Shown one piece after another: positions 1 to 7,720 of a stretch of 64,000 nt of DNA; the stretch's first letter is position 1; each line of letters starts with the position of its first letter. Under the pieces are notes generated by a model, which was not told the origin of the DNA, made no database searches, and saw nothing but the letters and a program-made list of their open reading frames with translations. The translations under genes were made by a program, and so were the position numbers. Source of the DNA: Streptomyces venezuelae (lineage in GTDB: Bacteria; Actinomycetota; Actinomycetes; Streptomycetales; Streptomycetaceae); NCBI RefSeq assembly GCF_008642355.1, contig NZ_CP029193.1, positions 6,720,001 to 6,784,000 of the forward strand, read 5' to 3'.

Positions 1-765
1 GCGCTGAAGGCGTTCGCCCCCGCGGCGATCCCCTTCTCGCTGCTGCACGTCGACACGGGACACAACTTCCCCGAGGTGCTGGAGTACCGCGACCGGGTGG
101 TGGCCCGGCACGGGCTGCGGCTGCATGTCGCCTCCGTGCAGGACTACATCGACCGCGGAGTGCTGCGCGAGCGCCCGGACGGCACCCGCAACCCCCTCCA
201 GACGCTGCCGCTGACGGAGAAGATCCAGAGCGAGCGGTTCGACGCGGTCTTCGGCGGCGGGCGCCGGGACGAGGAGAAGGCGCGGGCGAAGGAGCGGGTG
301 TTCTCGCTGCGCGACGAGTTCTCGCAGTGGGACCCGCGCCGCCAGCGCCCCGAGCTGTGGCAGCTCTACAACGGCCGCCACGCGCCGGGTGAGCACGTGC
401 GCGTGTTCCCGTTGTCGAACTGGACCGAGCTGGACGTGTGGCAGTACATCGCCCGCGAGGACATCGAGCTGCCCGGGATCTACTTCGCCCACGAGCGTGA
501 GGTGTTCCGGCGGGCGGGGATGTGGCTGACGGCGGGTGAGTGGGGCGGGCCGAAGGCGGGTGAGACGGTCGAGACGCGGCTCGTGCGGTACCGCACGGTC
601 GGTGACATGTCCTGCACCGGCGCCGTCGACTCCGACGCGACGACGCTGGACGCCGTCATCACCGAGATCGCCGCGTCCCGGCTCACCGAGCGCGGCGCGA
701 CCCGCGCCGACGACAAGATGTCCGAGGCCGCGATGGAAGACCGCAAGCGCGAGGGGTACTTCTGA
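1..765 (+). CDS. cysD: Sulfate adenylyltransferase subunit 2 (CysD), 5' end outside window
   Basis: The small, ATP-pyrophosphatase-type subunit of ATP sulfurylase makes adenosine 5'-phosphosulfate from ATP and sulfate in cytoplasmic sulfate activation. The frame is open from base 1 (residues read ALKAFAPAAIPFSLLHVDTG), so the start lies upstream. The segment has the family motifs LLHVDTGHNFPE, FGGGRRDEEKARAKER and the C-terminal DDKMSEAAMEDRKREGYF, and its C-terminus is complete. The stop codon overlaps the cysN start as TGATG, so the two are translationally coupled. Identity is secure; only the N-terminus is missing. Confidence 0.97.
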   Translation, partial: ALKAFAPAAIPFSLLHVDTGHNFPEVLEYRDRVVARHGLRLHVASVQDYIDRGVLRERPDGTRNPLQTLPLTEKIQSERFDAVFGGGRRDEEKARAKERVFSLRDEFSQWDPRRQRPELWQLYNGRHAPGEHVRVFPLSNWTELDVWQYIAREDIELPGIYFAHEREVFRRAGMWLTAGEWGGPKAGETVETRLVRYRTVGDMSCTGAVDSDATTLDAVITEIAASRLTERGATRADDKMSEAAMEDRKREGYF

Positions 766-2108
766 TGAGCGTTCCCAGCGGCACGACCGGCTCCACCGGC
801 TCCACCGGCGCCACCAGCAGGACCGGTGCCACCGTCGACACGCTGGCCTTCGCCACCGCCGGTTCCGTCGACGACGGCAAGTCCACCCTCGTGGGACGGC
901 TGTTGCACGACTCCAAGTCGGTCCTCACCGACCAGCTGGAGGCCGTGGAGCGCGTCTCCGCGAGCCGTGGCGCCGACGCCCCCGACCTCGCCCTCCTCAC
1001 CGACGGCCTGCGCGCCGAACGCGAGCAGGGCATCACCATCGACGTCGCCTACCGCTACTTCGCCACGGCCCGGCGCCGGTTCATCCTCGCCGACACCCCC
1101 GGCCACGTGCAGTACACCCGGAACATGGTCACCGGCGCCTCCACGGCCGAGCTGACGGTGATCCTGGTGGACGCCCGCAACGGCGTCGTCGAGCAGACCC
1201 GCAGGCACACCGCCATCGCCGCCCTGCTGCGCGTCCCGCACGTCGTCGTCGCCGTCAACAAGATGGACCTCGTCGGGTACGAGGAGTCCGTCTTCGCGGA
1301 GATCGCCGGGGAGTTCACGGCGTACGCGACCGGGCTCGGCGTCCCCGAGGTCACCGCGATCCCGATCTCGGCGCTCGCCGGGGACAACGTGGTGGAGCCG
1401 TCCGCGCACATGGACTGGTACGGCGGCCCCACCGTCCTGGAACACCTGGAGACCGTGCCCGTCGGCCAGGACCCCGCGACCCGCGCCGCCCGGCTGCCCG
1501 TGCAGTACGTGATCCGGCCGCGCACCGCCGAGCATCCGGACTACCGCGGCTACGCGGGCAGGATCGTCGCCGGTACGTTCCGCGTCGGCGACGAGGTCAC
1601 CGTCCTGCCGTCCGGCCGGACCACGCGGATCTCCGGCATCGACCTGCTGGGCGAGCCGGTCGACGCGGCGTGGCCGACGCAGTCGGTGACGGTCCTGCTC
1701 CAGGACGACGTCGACGTCTCGCGCGGCGACCTGATCGTGCCGAGCGCTGCCGCGCCGGCCCTCACACAGGACGTGACGGCGACGGTCTGCCACGTGGCCG
1801 ACGCGCCGCTGACCGTCGGACAGCGGGTGCTGCTCAAGCACGGCACCCGCACGGTCAAGGCCATCGTGAAGGACATCCCGTCGCGGCTCACCCTCGACGA
1901 CCTCTCCCAGCACCCGCATCCCGGCCGGCTCGTCGCCAACGACATCGGGCAGGTGCGGCTGCGCACCGCGGAGCCGCTGCCCCTCGACGCCTACGCCGAC
2001 TCGCGCCGCACCGGTTCGTTCATCCTCATCGACCCGGGCGACGGCACCACGCTGACCGCGGGCATGGTGGGCGACTTCGCGGCGGGGGCCACCGCTTGCG
2101 GCCGATGA
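765..2108 (+). CDS. cysN: Sulfate adenylyltransferase subunit 1 (CysN), GTPase
   Basis: The EF-Tu-like GTPase subunit of ATP sulfurylase couples GTP hydrolysis to APS synthesis by CysD. The 447-aa product has the G1 motif GSVDDGKST near residues 32-40, the switch II motif DTPGHVQYTRNM, and the G4 motif NKMD, followed by the EF-Tu beta-barrel domains. A Ser/Thr/Gly-rich, low-complexity N-terminal tail of about 20 residues precedes the G domain. There is no C-terminal APS-kinase (CysC) domain, so this is the single-function form usual in actinomycetes. The ATG overlaps the cysD stop by one base. Confidence 0.96.
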   Translation: MSVPSGTTGSTGSTGATSRTGATVDTLAFATAGSVDDGKSTLVGRLLHDSKSVLTDQLEAVERVSASRGADAPDLALLTDGLRAEREQGITIDVAYRYFATARRRFILADTPGHVQYTRNMVTGASTAELTVILVDARNGVVEQTRRHTAIAALLRVPHVVVAVNKMDLVGYEESVFAEIAGEFTAYATGLGVPEVTAIPISALAGDNVVEPSAHMDWYGGPTVLEHLETVPVGQDPATRAARLPVQYVIRPRTAEHPDYRGYAGRIVAGTFRVGDEVTVLPSGRTTRISGIDLLGEPVDAAWPTQSVTVLLQDDVDVSRGDLIVPSAAAPALTQDVTATVCHVADAPLTVGQRVLLKHGTRTVKAIVKDIPSRLTLDDLSQHPHPGRLVANDIGQVRLRTAEPLPLDAYADSRRTGSFILIDPGDGTTLTAGMVGDFAAGATACGR

Positions 2109-2233
2109 CCGCGTAACTCCCGCCGCCGGACCGCCGCACCTCGCCGTCCTCGAACCCGGCGCGAGCAGCGCGATGAACGCGGCGCATGGTGGCACGAAAG
2201 GGCGGCTGAGCCCGGACGCCGAGCCGGCCGAAG

Positions 2234-2263
2234 CGACCGTAGCGGTCGTCCGTCGCCTATCGT
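2234..2263 (+). promoter_or_regulatory. Candidate promoter and palindrome upstream of the APC permease
   Basis: A palindrome CGACCG-TAG-CGGTCG (2234-2248) sits just upstream of a plausible -10 hexamer TATCGT (2258-2263). This leaves a leader of roughly 40 nt before the GTG at 2313. I saw no good -35 box, so this may be an activated or regulated promoter. The rest of 2109-2312 shows nothing recognisable. Confidence 0.4.
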
Positions 2264-2312
2264 GCGCGCGAGAGCGGGGCCGCCGAACCCCGCCCGCAGC
2301 CGAGGGGAAGCA

Positions 2313-3593
2313 GTGGAGTCGAACAAGGTGTCCAAGCCCGCCGCCGGGGTTCCGGACGAGCTGCGGCGGCGGCTGGGGGTGCCGGACGCGGTGACGATCG
2401 GGCTGGGGGCGATGATCGGCGCGGGCATCTTCGCCGCCCTGGCCCCGGCGGCCCGCGCCGCCGGCTCCGGGCTGCTGCTCGGCCTCGCGCTCGCCGCCGT
2501 CGTGGCCTACTGCAACGCCACCTCGTCCGCACGGCTCGCCGCGCAGTACCCGGCCTCCGGCGGTACCTACGTCTATGGACGTGAGCGCTTGGGCGAGTTC
2601 TGGGGCTACCTGGCGGGCTGGGCGTTCGTGGTGGGCAAGACCGCCTCCTGCGCGGCCATGGCCCTGACCGTCGGCTCCTACGTCTGGCCCGGCCAGGCCC
2701 ACGCGGTCGCGGTGGCCGCCGTGCTCGTCCTGACCGCGGTCAACTACGCGGGCGTCCAGAAATCCGCCCTGCTCACCCGCGTCATCGTCGCCGTCGTCCT
2801 CGCGGTTCTCGTCGCCGTCGTGGTCGCCTCGCTCACGTCCGGCGCCGTCGACACGGCGCACCTGGACATCGGCGCGGATGCGACGGCGGGCGGTGTGCTC
2901 CAGGCGGCGGGCCTGCTCTTCTTCGCGTTCGCCGGCTACGCCCGCGTCGCCACACTCGGCGAGGAGGTGCGCGATCCGGCCCGCACCATCCCGCGCGCCA
3001 TCCCGATCGCGCTGGGCATCACCCTCGTCGTGTACACCCTCGTCGCCGTCTCCGTCCTGCTGGTCCTGGGCCCGGACGGTCTCGCCGCCGCCGGAGCGCC
3101 GCTGACCGAGGCCGCGCACACCGCCGGCGCCGACCGGCTCGCGCCCGTCGTACGCGTCGGTGCCGCCCTGGCCGCCCTCGGCGCCCTGCTCGCCCTCATC
3201 CTCGGCGTCTCGCGCACGGTCCTGGCGATGGCCCGCGACCACCACCTGCCCCACGCCCTGGCCGCCGTGCACCCGAAGTACAAGGTTCCGCACCGGGCCG
3301 AACTCCTCGTCGGCGCCGTCGTCGCCGTGGCGGCGGCGACCACGGACGTCCGCGGAGCGATCGGGTTCTCCTCCTTCGGCGTCCTGGCCTACTACGCCAT
3401 CGCCAACGCCTCCGCCTGGACCCTCACCCCCGCCGAAGGCCGCCCGAACCGCGCCGTCCCCGTCGTCGGCCTCACCGGCTGCCTCGTCCTGGCCTTCGCC
3501 CTGCCGCTGTCATCCGTGATCACGGGAGCGGCCGTCCTGCTCGTCGGGGCGGCGGTCTTCGGGGCGCGCCGCAGGGCGGCCCGAGCCACGTGA
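2313..3593 (+). CDS. APC-family amino acid permease
   Basis: A polytopic membrane protein of about 426 aa in the amino acid-polyamine-organocation family. It opens with the family signature around VTIGLGAMIGAGIFAAL and has roughly 12 hydrophobic segments. Conserved features include YPASGGTYVYGRE after TM2 and FAFAGYARVATLGEEVRDPARTIPRAI in the middle. I chose GTG 2313 because GAGGGG lies 8-11 nt upstream and family homology begins soon after; the frame is open back to 2262. The substrate cannot be read from sequence. It is likely a single-gene unit between cysDN and the next gene. Confidence 0.85.
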   Translation: MESNKVSKPAAGVPDELRRRLGVPDAVTIGLGAMIGAGIFAALAPAARAAGSGLLLGLALAAVVAYCNATSSARLAAQYPASGGTYVYGRERLGEFWGYLAGWAFVVGKTASCAAMALTVGSYVWPGQAHAVAVAAVLVLTAVNYAGVQKSALLTRVIVAVVLAVLVAVVVASLTSGAVDTAHLDIGADATAGGVLQAAGLLFFAFAGYARVATLGEEVRDPARTIPRAIPIALGITLVVYTLVAVSVLLVLGPDGLAAAGAPLTEAAHTAGADRLAPVVRVGAALAALGALLALILGVSRTVLAMARDHHLPHALAAVHPKYKVPHRAELLVGAVVAVAAATTDVRGAIGFSSFGVLAYYAIANASAWTLTPAEGRPNRAVPVVGLTGCLVLAFALPLSSVITGAAVLLVGAAVFGARRRAARAT

Positions 3594-3653
3594 CGAAGCC
3601 GGGACCTCCGAAATCGTGCGGGGTCGCGGACCGTAGGTGTCCTCAACCACCGT

Positions 3654-3659
3654 TAGCGT
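3654..3659 (+). promoter_or_regulatory. -10 hexamer of a leaderless transcript
   Basis: TAGCGT lies seven nucleotides before the ATG at 3667, the geometry of a leaderless actinobacterial mRNA (TANNNT, about 7 nt, then ATG). No Shine-Dalgarno sequence precedes this ATG. Confidence 0.5.
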
Positions 3660-3666
3660 GCCGTCC

Positions 3667-4824
3667 ATGAAGAACACGTCGGCTTCGGGCCGGTCAACGC
3701 CCGTCCTGGGAACCCGTGCCCTCAACCGCGCCACCCTCGACCGGCAGCACCTCCTGCGTCGGACGGATGAGCTGTCGGTCAAGGATGCCGTCGGCCATCT
3801 CGTCGGTCTTCAGGCGCAGAACGTCAAGCCGCCCTACTACGCCCTCGCCGCCCGCCTCGCGGACTTCGATCCCCGCGAGCTCTCCACGCTCCTCGAAACC
3901 CGTGAAGTCGTCCGTATCGTCACCCTGCGCTCCACCATCCATCTGCACACCGCCGCCGACGCCCGCACCCTGCGGCCGCTCGTCCAGGGCGCGCGCGAGG
4001 CGGAGTTGACGGGGTTCAGGAAAGGGCTCGTCGGCGTCGACCTGGCGGAGCTCGCGGACATCGCGCGGGCGGCCGTCGAGGCCGAGCCGCACACGATGAA
4101 GCAGCTCCGTGAGGTGCTGCTCGTGCGGTGGCCCGACGCCGACCCGCAGTCCCTCGCCGTCGCCGCCCGCTGTCTGCTGCCGCTCGTCCAGGTCACCCCG
4201 CGCGGGCTGTGGCGGCGCAGCGGGCAGGTCGCGCTCACCACGCTGGGGGAGTGGGTCGGGGGTGACGGTTCCTCGGGGGCCGCATCCGGCGTCGGCTCCC
4301 TCGACGACACCGTCCTGCGGTACCTCGCCGCCTTCGGGCCCGCCTCCGTCAAGGACATGCAGACCTGGGCCCGCCTCACCCGGCTCCGTGCGGTGTTCGA
4401 GCGGCTCCGGCCCCGGCTGCGTACGTTCCGCGACGAGAACGGCGTCGAGCTCTTCGACCTGCCCGACGCACCGCGCCCCGACCCCGACACCCCGGCCCCG
4501 CCCCGCTTCCTTCCCGAGTACGACAATCTTCTGCTGTCGCACGCAGACCGGACCCGTGTCATCCCAGCCGCGTACAGAGGGCGCACGTGGAAAGGGAACT
4601 TTTCGTACTGCGTCTTCCTGCTCGACGGGTTTCTCGCGGGAGTGTGGCGGCTGGAGGAGGACCCGAGGAGTGGGCAGGCCCTGCTCACCATCGAGCCTTT
4701 CGGGCGTGCGCTCGGGCGCGCGCAGCGGGAGGAGTTGGTGCGGGAGGCCGAGTGGATGCTGACGCGTGTCGCGGAGACGTCGTCGTCGTACGACATCCGC
4801 TTCGGGAGCGTCATCGGCGACTGA
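3667..4824 (+). CDS. Winged-helix DNA-binding domain protein (HTH_42/YcaQ-like)
   Basis: A 385-aa protein resembling the AlkZ/YcaQ-related winged-helix superfamily (PF06224). Features include the LGTRALNRATLDRQHLL opening, the VGHLVGLQAQNVKPPYYALAAR motif, and a C-terminal half with LLSHADRTRVIP and NFSYCVFLLDGFLAGVWR. Some relatives are DNA glycosylases (E. coli YcaQ, Streptomyces AlkZ). The QXQ catalytic motif of true AlkZ is approximated here by GLQAQN (LQAQ), so a glycosylase role is possible but unproven. The frame is open to a GTG at 3637, but the ATG at 3667 with its TAGCGT box fits a leaderless start better. It ends one base before the convergent response-regulator gene. Confidence 0.75.
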   Translation: MKNTSASGRSTPVLGTRALNRATLDRQHLLRRTDELSVKDAVGHLVGLQAQNVKPPYYALAARLADFDPRELSTLLETREVVRIVTLRSTIHLHTAADARTLRPLVQGAREAELTGFRKGLVGVDLAELADIARAAVEAEPHTMKQLREVLLVRWPDADPQSLAVAARCLLPLVQVTPRGLWRRSGQVALTTLGEWVGGDGSSGAASGVGSLDDTVLRYLAAFGPASVKDMQTWARLTRLRAVFERLRPRLRTFRDENGVELFDLPDAPRPDPDTPAPPRFLPEYDNLLLSHADRTRVIPAAYRGRTWKGNFSYCVFLLDGFLAGVWRLEEDPRSGQALLTIEPFGRALGRAQREELVREAEWMLTRVAETSSSYDIRFGSVIGD

Positions 4825-4825
4825 C

Positions 4826-5494
4826 TCACGCCCTCAGGTACGTCAGCACCGCCAGCACCCTGCGGTGCGTCTCGTCGGTCTGCGGCAGGTCCAGCTTCGT
4901 CAGGATGTTGCCGATGTGCTTGCCGACCGCCGCGTCGGACACCACCAGCTCCCTGGCTATCGCACCGTTCGACTTGCCCTCGGCGATCAGCGCGAGCACC
5001 TCGCGCTCGCGAGGCGTGAGCTGCTCCAGCGGGTCGCGGCGGCGGCGCAGCAACTGGCGCACCACCTCGGGGTCGACCACCGTCCCGCCGTCCGCCACCT
5101 TCCGCAGCGCCTCCACGAACTCCTCGACCTGGCCGACGCGGTCCTTGAGGAGGTAGCCGACGCCCGATCCGTCGCCGGAGTCCAGGAGTTCGGCGGCGTA
5201 CGACCGCTGCACGTACTGACTGAGGACCAGGACCGGGAGCGCGGGGCGCCGCTCGCGCAGCCGTACCGCCGCGTGCAGGCCCTCGTCCTGGAAGTCGGGC
5301 GGCATGCGCACGTCCGTGACGACGATGTCCGGGGCCTGCTCCTCGACCGCGGCGACCAGCGCCCGCGCGTCCCCGACGGCCGCCACCACCTCGTGGCCGC
5401 AGCGGGCGAGCAGTCCGACGAGTCCCTCGCGCAGCAGCACGCTGTCCTCGGCCAGTACTACGCGGAGCGGTCGGCCGCCCTGGTCAACTCGCAA
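4826..5494 (-). CDS. NarL/FixJ-type response regulator
   Basis: A 222-aa DNA-binding response regulator. The receiver domain has the acidic pocket E16-D17 (VVLAEDS), the phospho-acceptor D61 (VVTDVRMPP) and the conserved lysine in YLLKDR. The LuxR-type HTH follows at about residues 150-215 (LTPREREVLALIAEGKSNGAIARELVVSDAAVGKHI). TTG at 5494 is chosen because GGAG lies six bases upstream and no later start precedes the receiver domain. The gene starts 37 bp inside the 3' end of the kinase gene, a strongly coupled pair. It probably controls the divergent ABC exporter. Confidence 0.93.
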   Translation of the reverse strand: MRVDQGGRPLRVVLAEDSVLLREGLVGLLARCGHEVVAAVGDARALVAAVEEQAPDIVVTDVRMPPDFQDEGLHAAVRLRERRPALPVLVLSQYVQRSYAAELLDSGDGSGVGYLLKDRVGQVEEFVEALRKVADGGTVVDPEVVRQLLRRRRDPLEQLTPREREVLALIAEGKSNGAIARELVVSDAAVGKHIGNILTKLDLPQTDETHRRVLAVLTYLRA

Positions 5495-6792
5495 GGAAAC
5501 TCCACACGCAACAGAGTCGGCCCGCCCGGCGGACTGGTCAGGGCAAGTCTGCCATCCAGGACCGACACCCGGTCCGCGAGACCCGTGAGGCCGCTGCCCG
5601 CCGCCGGATCCGCGCCGCCGCGGCCGTCGTCGTGCAGCTCCAGGCAGAGGCGTCCGGCGCGATGTCCGCCGGATATCCGCGCGCGCTCCGCCCCGCTGTG
5701 TTTCTCGATGTTGGCGAGCGCCTCGCAGACCACGAAGTACGCCGCCGATTCGACCGCCTGCGGGGTCCGGCCCGGCAGCCGCAGCTCCACGTCGACGGGG
5801 ACCGCGCAGCGGTCGGCGGCGTCGGTGACCGCGGCTTCGAGGCCGTAGTCGGTGAGGACCTTCGGGTAGATGCCCTGGATGAGTTCGCGCAGCTCCGCGA
5901 GCGCGTCGCCCGCCTCACCGTGTGCCTTGGCCAGTTGGTCGGCCAGCGGGCCCGGCGGGGCGTCGAGCCGGGCAAGACCCAGCGTCATGGACAGGGCCAC
6001 GAGGCGTTGCTGGGCGCCGTCGTGCAGGTCGCGCTCGATACGGCGCCGCTCGGCCTCGAAGGCGTCCACCAACCGGGCGCGGGAGCGCGCCAGTTCGACG
6101 ACCCTGGCGCCCAGCTCGCCCTCGGGTGGGGAGAGCAGGAGACGGGTCAGGGCGGCTCGGGCGCCCGCCGTGGCGCCGAGCACGTACGCGCCGGGGGCCA
6201 GCAGGAGCAGGCCGAGGACAGCGACGGCGTACGCGGCTGGCCACGTGGTCACCGTCCACTGCTTCAGCACCTTCGCCTCGTCGCCTTCACCGGCCGTCGC
6301 CATCAGCAAGGGTGTCGCCACCACCGAAAGCGGCAGGAACAGGGCGACCACGATCGCCACGGCGTCGACCGGCCACAGGAGCACGGCGAACAGCAGGGCG
6401 TACCCGAGCTCCCGCCATGTCATCGGCTCGCGCAGCCGGGTGGTCAGCCAGGGGCGCAGGCCCGGCTCGGTCGGCACCTGGTGGCGTCCCGCCGCCGGGG
6501 CGCGGCCGACCAGGCGGAGCCTGCGCCGTTCCGTCCCCGCCACCGGGATTCCGCCGAGCGCGGCCACGACGAGCAGCGGAAGCCCGACCAGGACCAGGGT
6601 GAGCGCGCCGCAGACCGCCGCCACCACGACGATCACCACCAGGGTGACGGCGCCGGTCACCGCGCCGGTCAGCAGGTACGCGGCGGCGCGCCAGGGCCAG
6701 GCCGACAGGAGGAAGCCGGGCCGGGACATGGCCCGCCAGAGGTTCCCTTGCCGCCCGGCCCCCTGCGGCACGTTCCGAGGATGCATGCGCAC
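5458..6792 (-). CDS. NarL-family sensor histidine kinase
   Basis: A 444-aa membrane kinase. The N-terminal half holds about five hydrophobic segments in two blocks (about 38-85 and 130-210) with no recognisable extracellular sensor, like the intramembrane-sensing kinases paired with antibiotic exporters. A coiled linker leads to the HisKA_3 domain with phospho-acceptor H257 in ERDLHDGAQQR. A compact HATPase domain follows (LANIEKHSGA, DDGRGGADPAAGSGLTGLADRV). GTG 6792 or ATG 6786 could start it. It is divergent from the ABC exporter, with about 150 bp between. Confidence 0.92.
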   Translation of the reverse strand: MRMHPRNVPQGAGRQGNLWRAMSRPGFLLSAWPWRAAAYLLTGAVTGAVTLVVIVVVAAVCGALTLVLVGLPLLVVAALGGIPVAGTERRRLRLVGRAPAAGRHQVPTEPGLRPWLTTRLREPMTWRELGYALLFAVLLWPVDAVAIVVALFLPLSVVATPLLMATAGEGDEAKVLKQWTVTTWPAAYAVAVLGLLLLAPGAYVLGATAGARAALTRLLLSPPEGELGARVVELARSRARLVDAFEAERRRIERDLHDGAQQRLVALSMTLGLARLDAPPGPLADQLAKAHGEAGDALAELRELIQGIYPKVLTDYGLEAAVTDAADRCAVPVDVELRLPGRTPQAVESAAYFVVCEALANIEKHSGAERARISGGHRAGRLCLELHDDGRGGADPAAGSGLTGLADRVSVLDGRLALTSPPGGPTLLRVEFPCELTRAADRSA

Positions 6793-6946
6793 GACCGTAC
6801 GGGGACGCCGTCGGCCGCTGCCATCAGGCCGGGGCCCGTATCCGGGGTATGCCTGGCCCTACCCCGGGTCTCGGTCCCGCCGTACTGCGTCACCAGGGGC
6901 TTTCGCGGTTTCGTGGTGCCACCGACGAGCCGAGGAGCGGGTACTG

Positions 6947-7720
6947 GTGGCACGACACATGACAGACGACGCGATCCGATTGCGCGCTGTGACGCGGCGG
7001 TTCGGCTCCGGCGGTACGTCCGTCACCGCCCTCGACGACGTATCGCTGACGTTCCCCAGGGGGACGTTCACCGCCGTGATGGGGCCGTCCGGGTCCGGCA
7101 AGTCGACGCTGTTGCAGTGCGCGGCGGGTCTGGACCGGCCCACGTCCGGGTCGGTCACCGTGGGCGGCACGGAGCTGGCCGGGCTGGGCGAGAAACGCCT
7201 GACCCTGCTGCGCCGCGAGCGCATCGGCTTCGTGTTCCAGGCGTTCAACCTGCTGCCCTCGCTGACCGCCGAGCAGAACGTGGCCCTGCCCCTGCGCCTT
7301 GCCGGGCGCCGCCCCAGGAAAGCGCAGGTGCGCGAGGCGCTCCGGCAGGTCGGACTCGGCGACCGGGCGCGGCACCGGCCGACGGAACTGTCCGGCGGCC
7401 AGCAGCAACGGGTCGCCCTCGCCCGCGCCCTGATCACCCGGCCCGACGTGCTGTTCGGCGACGAACCGACCGGCGCGCTCGACTCGCGGACCGGCGGCGA
7501 GGTGCTCGCCCTGCTGCGCGGCATGGTCGACCGGGAAGGCCAGACGGTCGTCATGGTCACGCACGACCCCGTCGCCGCGGCCCACGCGGACCGTGTGGTC
7601 TTCCTCGTCGACGGGCGGGTCAACGGTGAACTGAGCGGCGGGTCCACACGGTTGAACGGCGCCGCCTTCGCCGACGCCATCGCCGCCCGCATGACCAACC
7701 TCGAGGCGGCACCGTGCTGA
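6947..7720 (+). CDS. ABC exporter ATP-binding protein (MacB/LolD type)
   Basis: A 257-aa ABC ATPase. It has Walker A GPSGSGKST (residues 46-54), the Q-loop FVFQAFNLLPSLTAEQNV, the signature LSGGQQQR, Walker B VLFGDEPTGALDS and the H-loop VTHDP. This arrangement is characteristic of ATPases that partner FtsX-fold permeases (MacB, LolD, BceA). I chose GTG 6947 because GAGGAG lies about nine bases upstream; ATG 6959 is the alternative. The stop overlaps the permease start. The adjacent two-component system suggests control by envelope stress or an antimicrobial compound. Confidence 0.95.
   Translation: MARHMTDDAIRLRAVTRRFGSGGTSVTALDDVSLTFPRGTFTAVMGPSGSGKSTLLQCAAGLDRPTSGSVTVGGTELAGLGEKRLTLLRRERIGFVFQAFNLLPSLTAEQNVALPLRLAGRRPRKAQVREALRQVGLGDRARHRPTELSGGQQQRVALARALITRPDVLFGDEPTGALDSRTGGEVLALLRGMVDREGQTVVMVTHDPVAAAHADRVVFLVDGRVNGELSGGSTRLNGAAFADAIAARMTNLEAAPC

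Noticed and set aside
480..3293. Very long open frame on the minus strand antisense to cysN and the APC permease
   Set aside because: High-GC DNA leaves antisense frames open. The translation is low-complexity Gly/Arg/Asp-rich with no motif, while the plus-strand genes are clear families.
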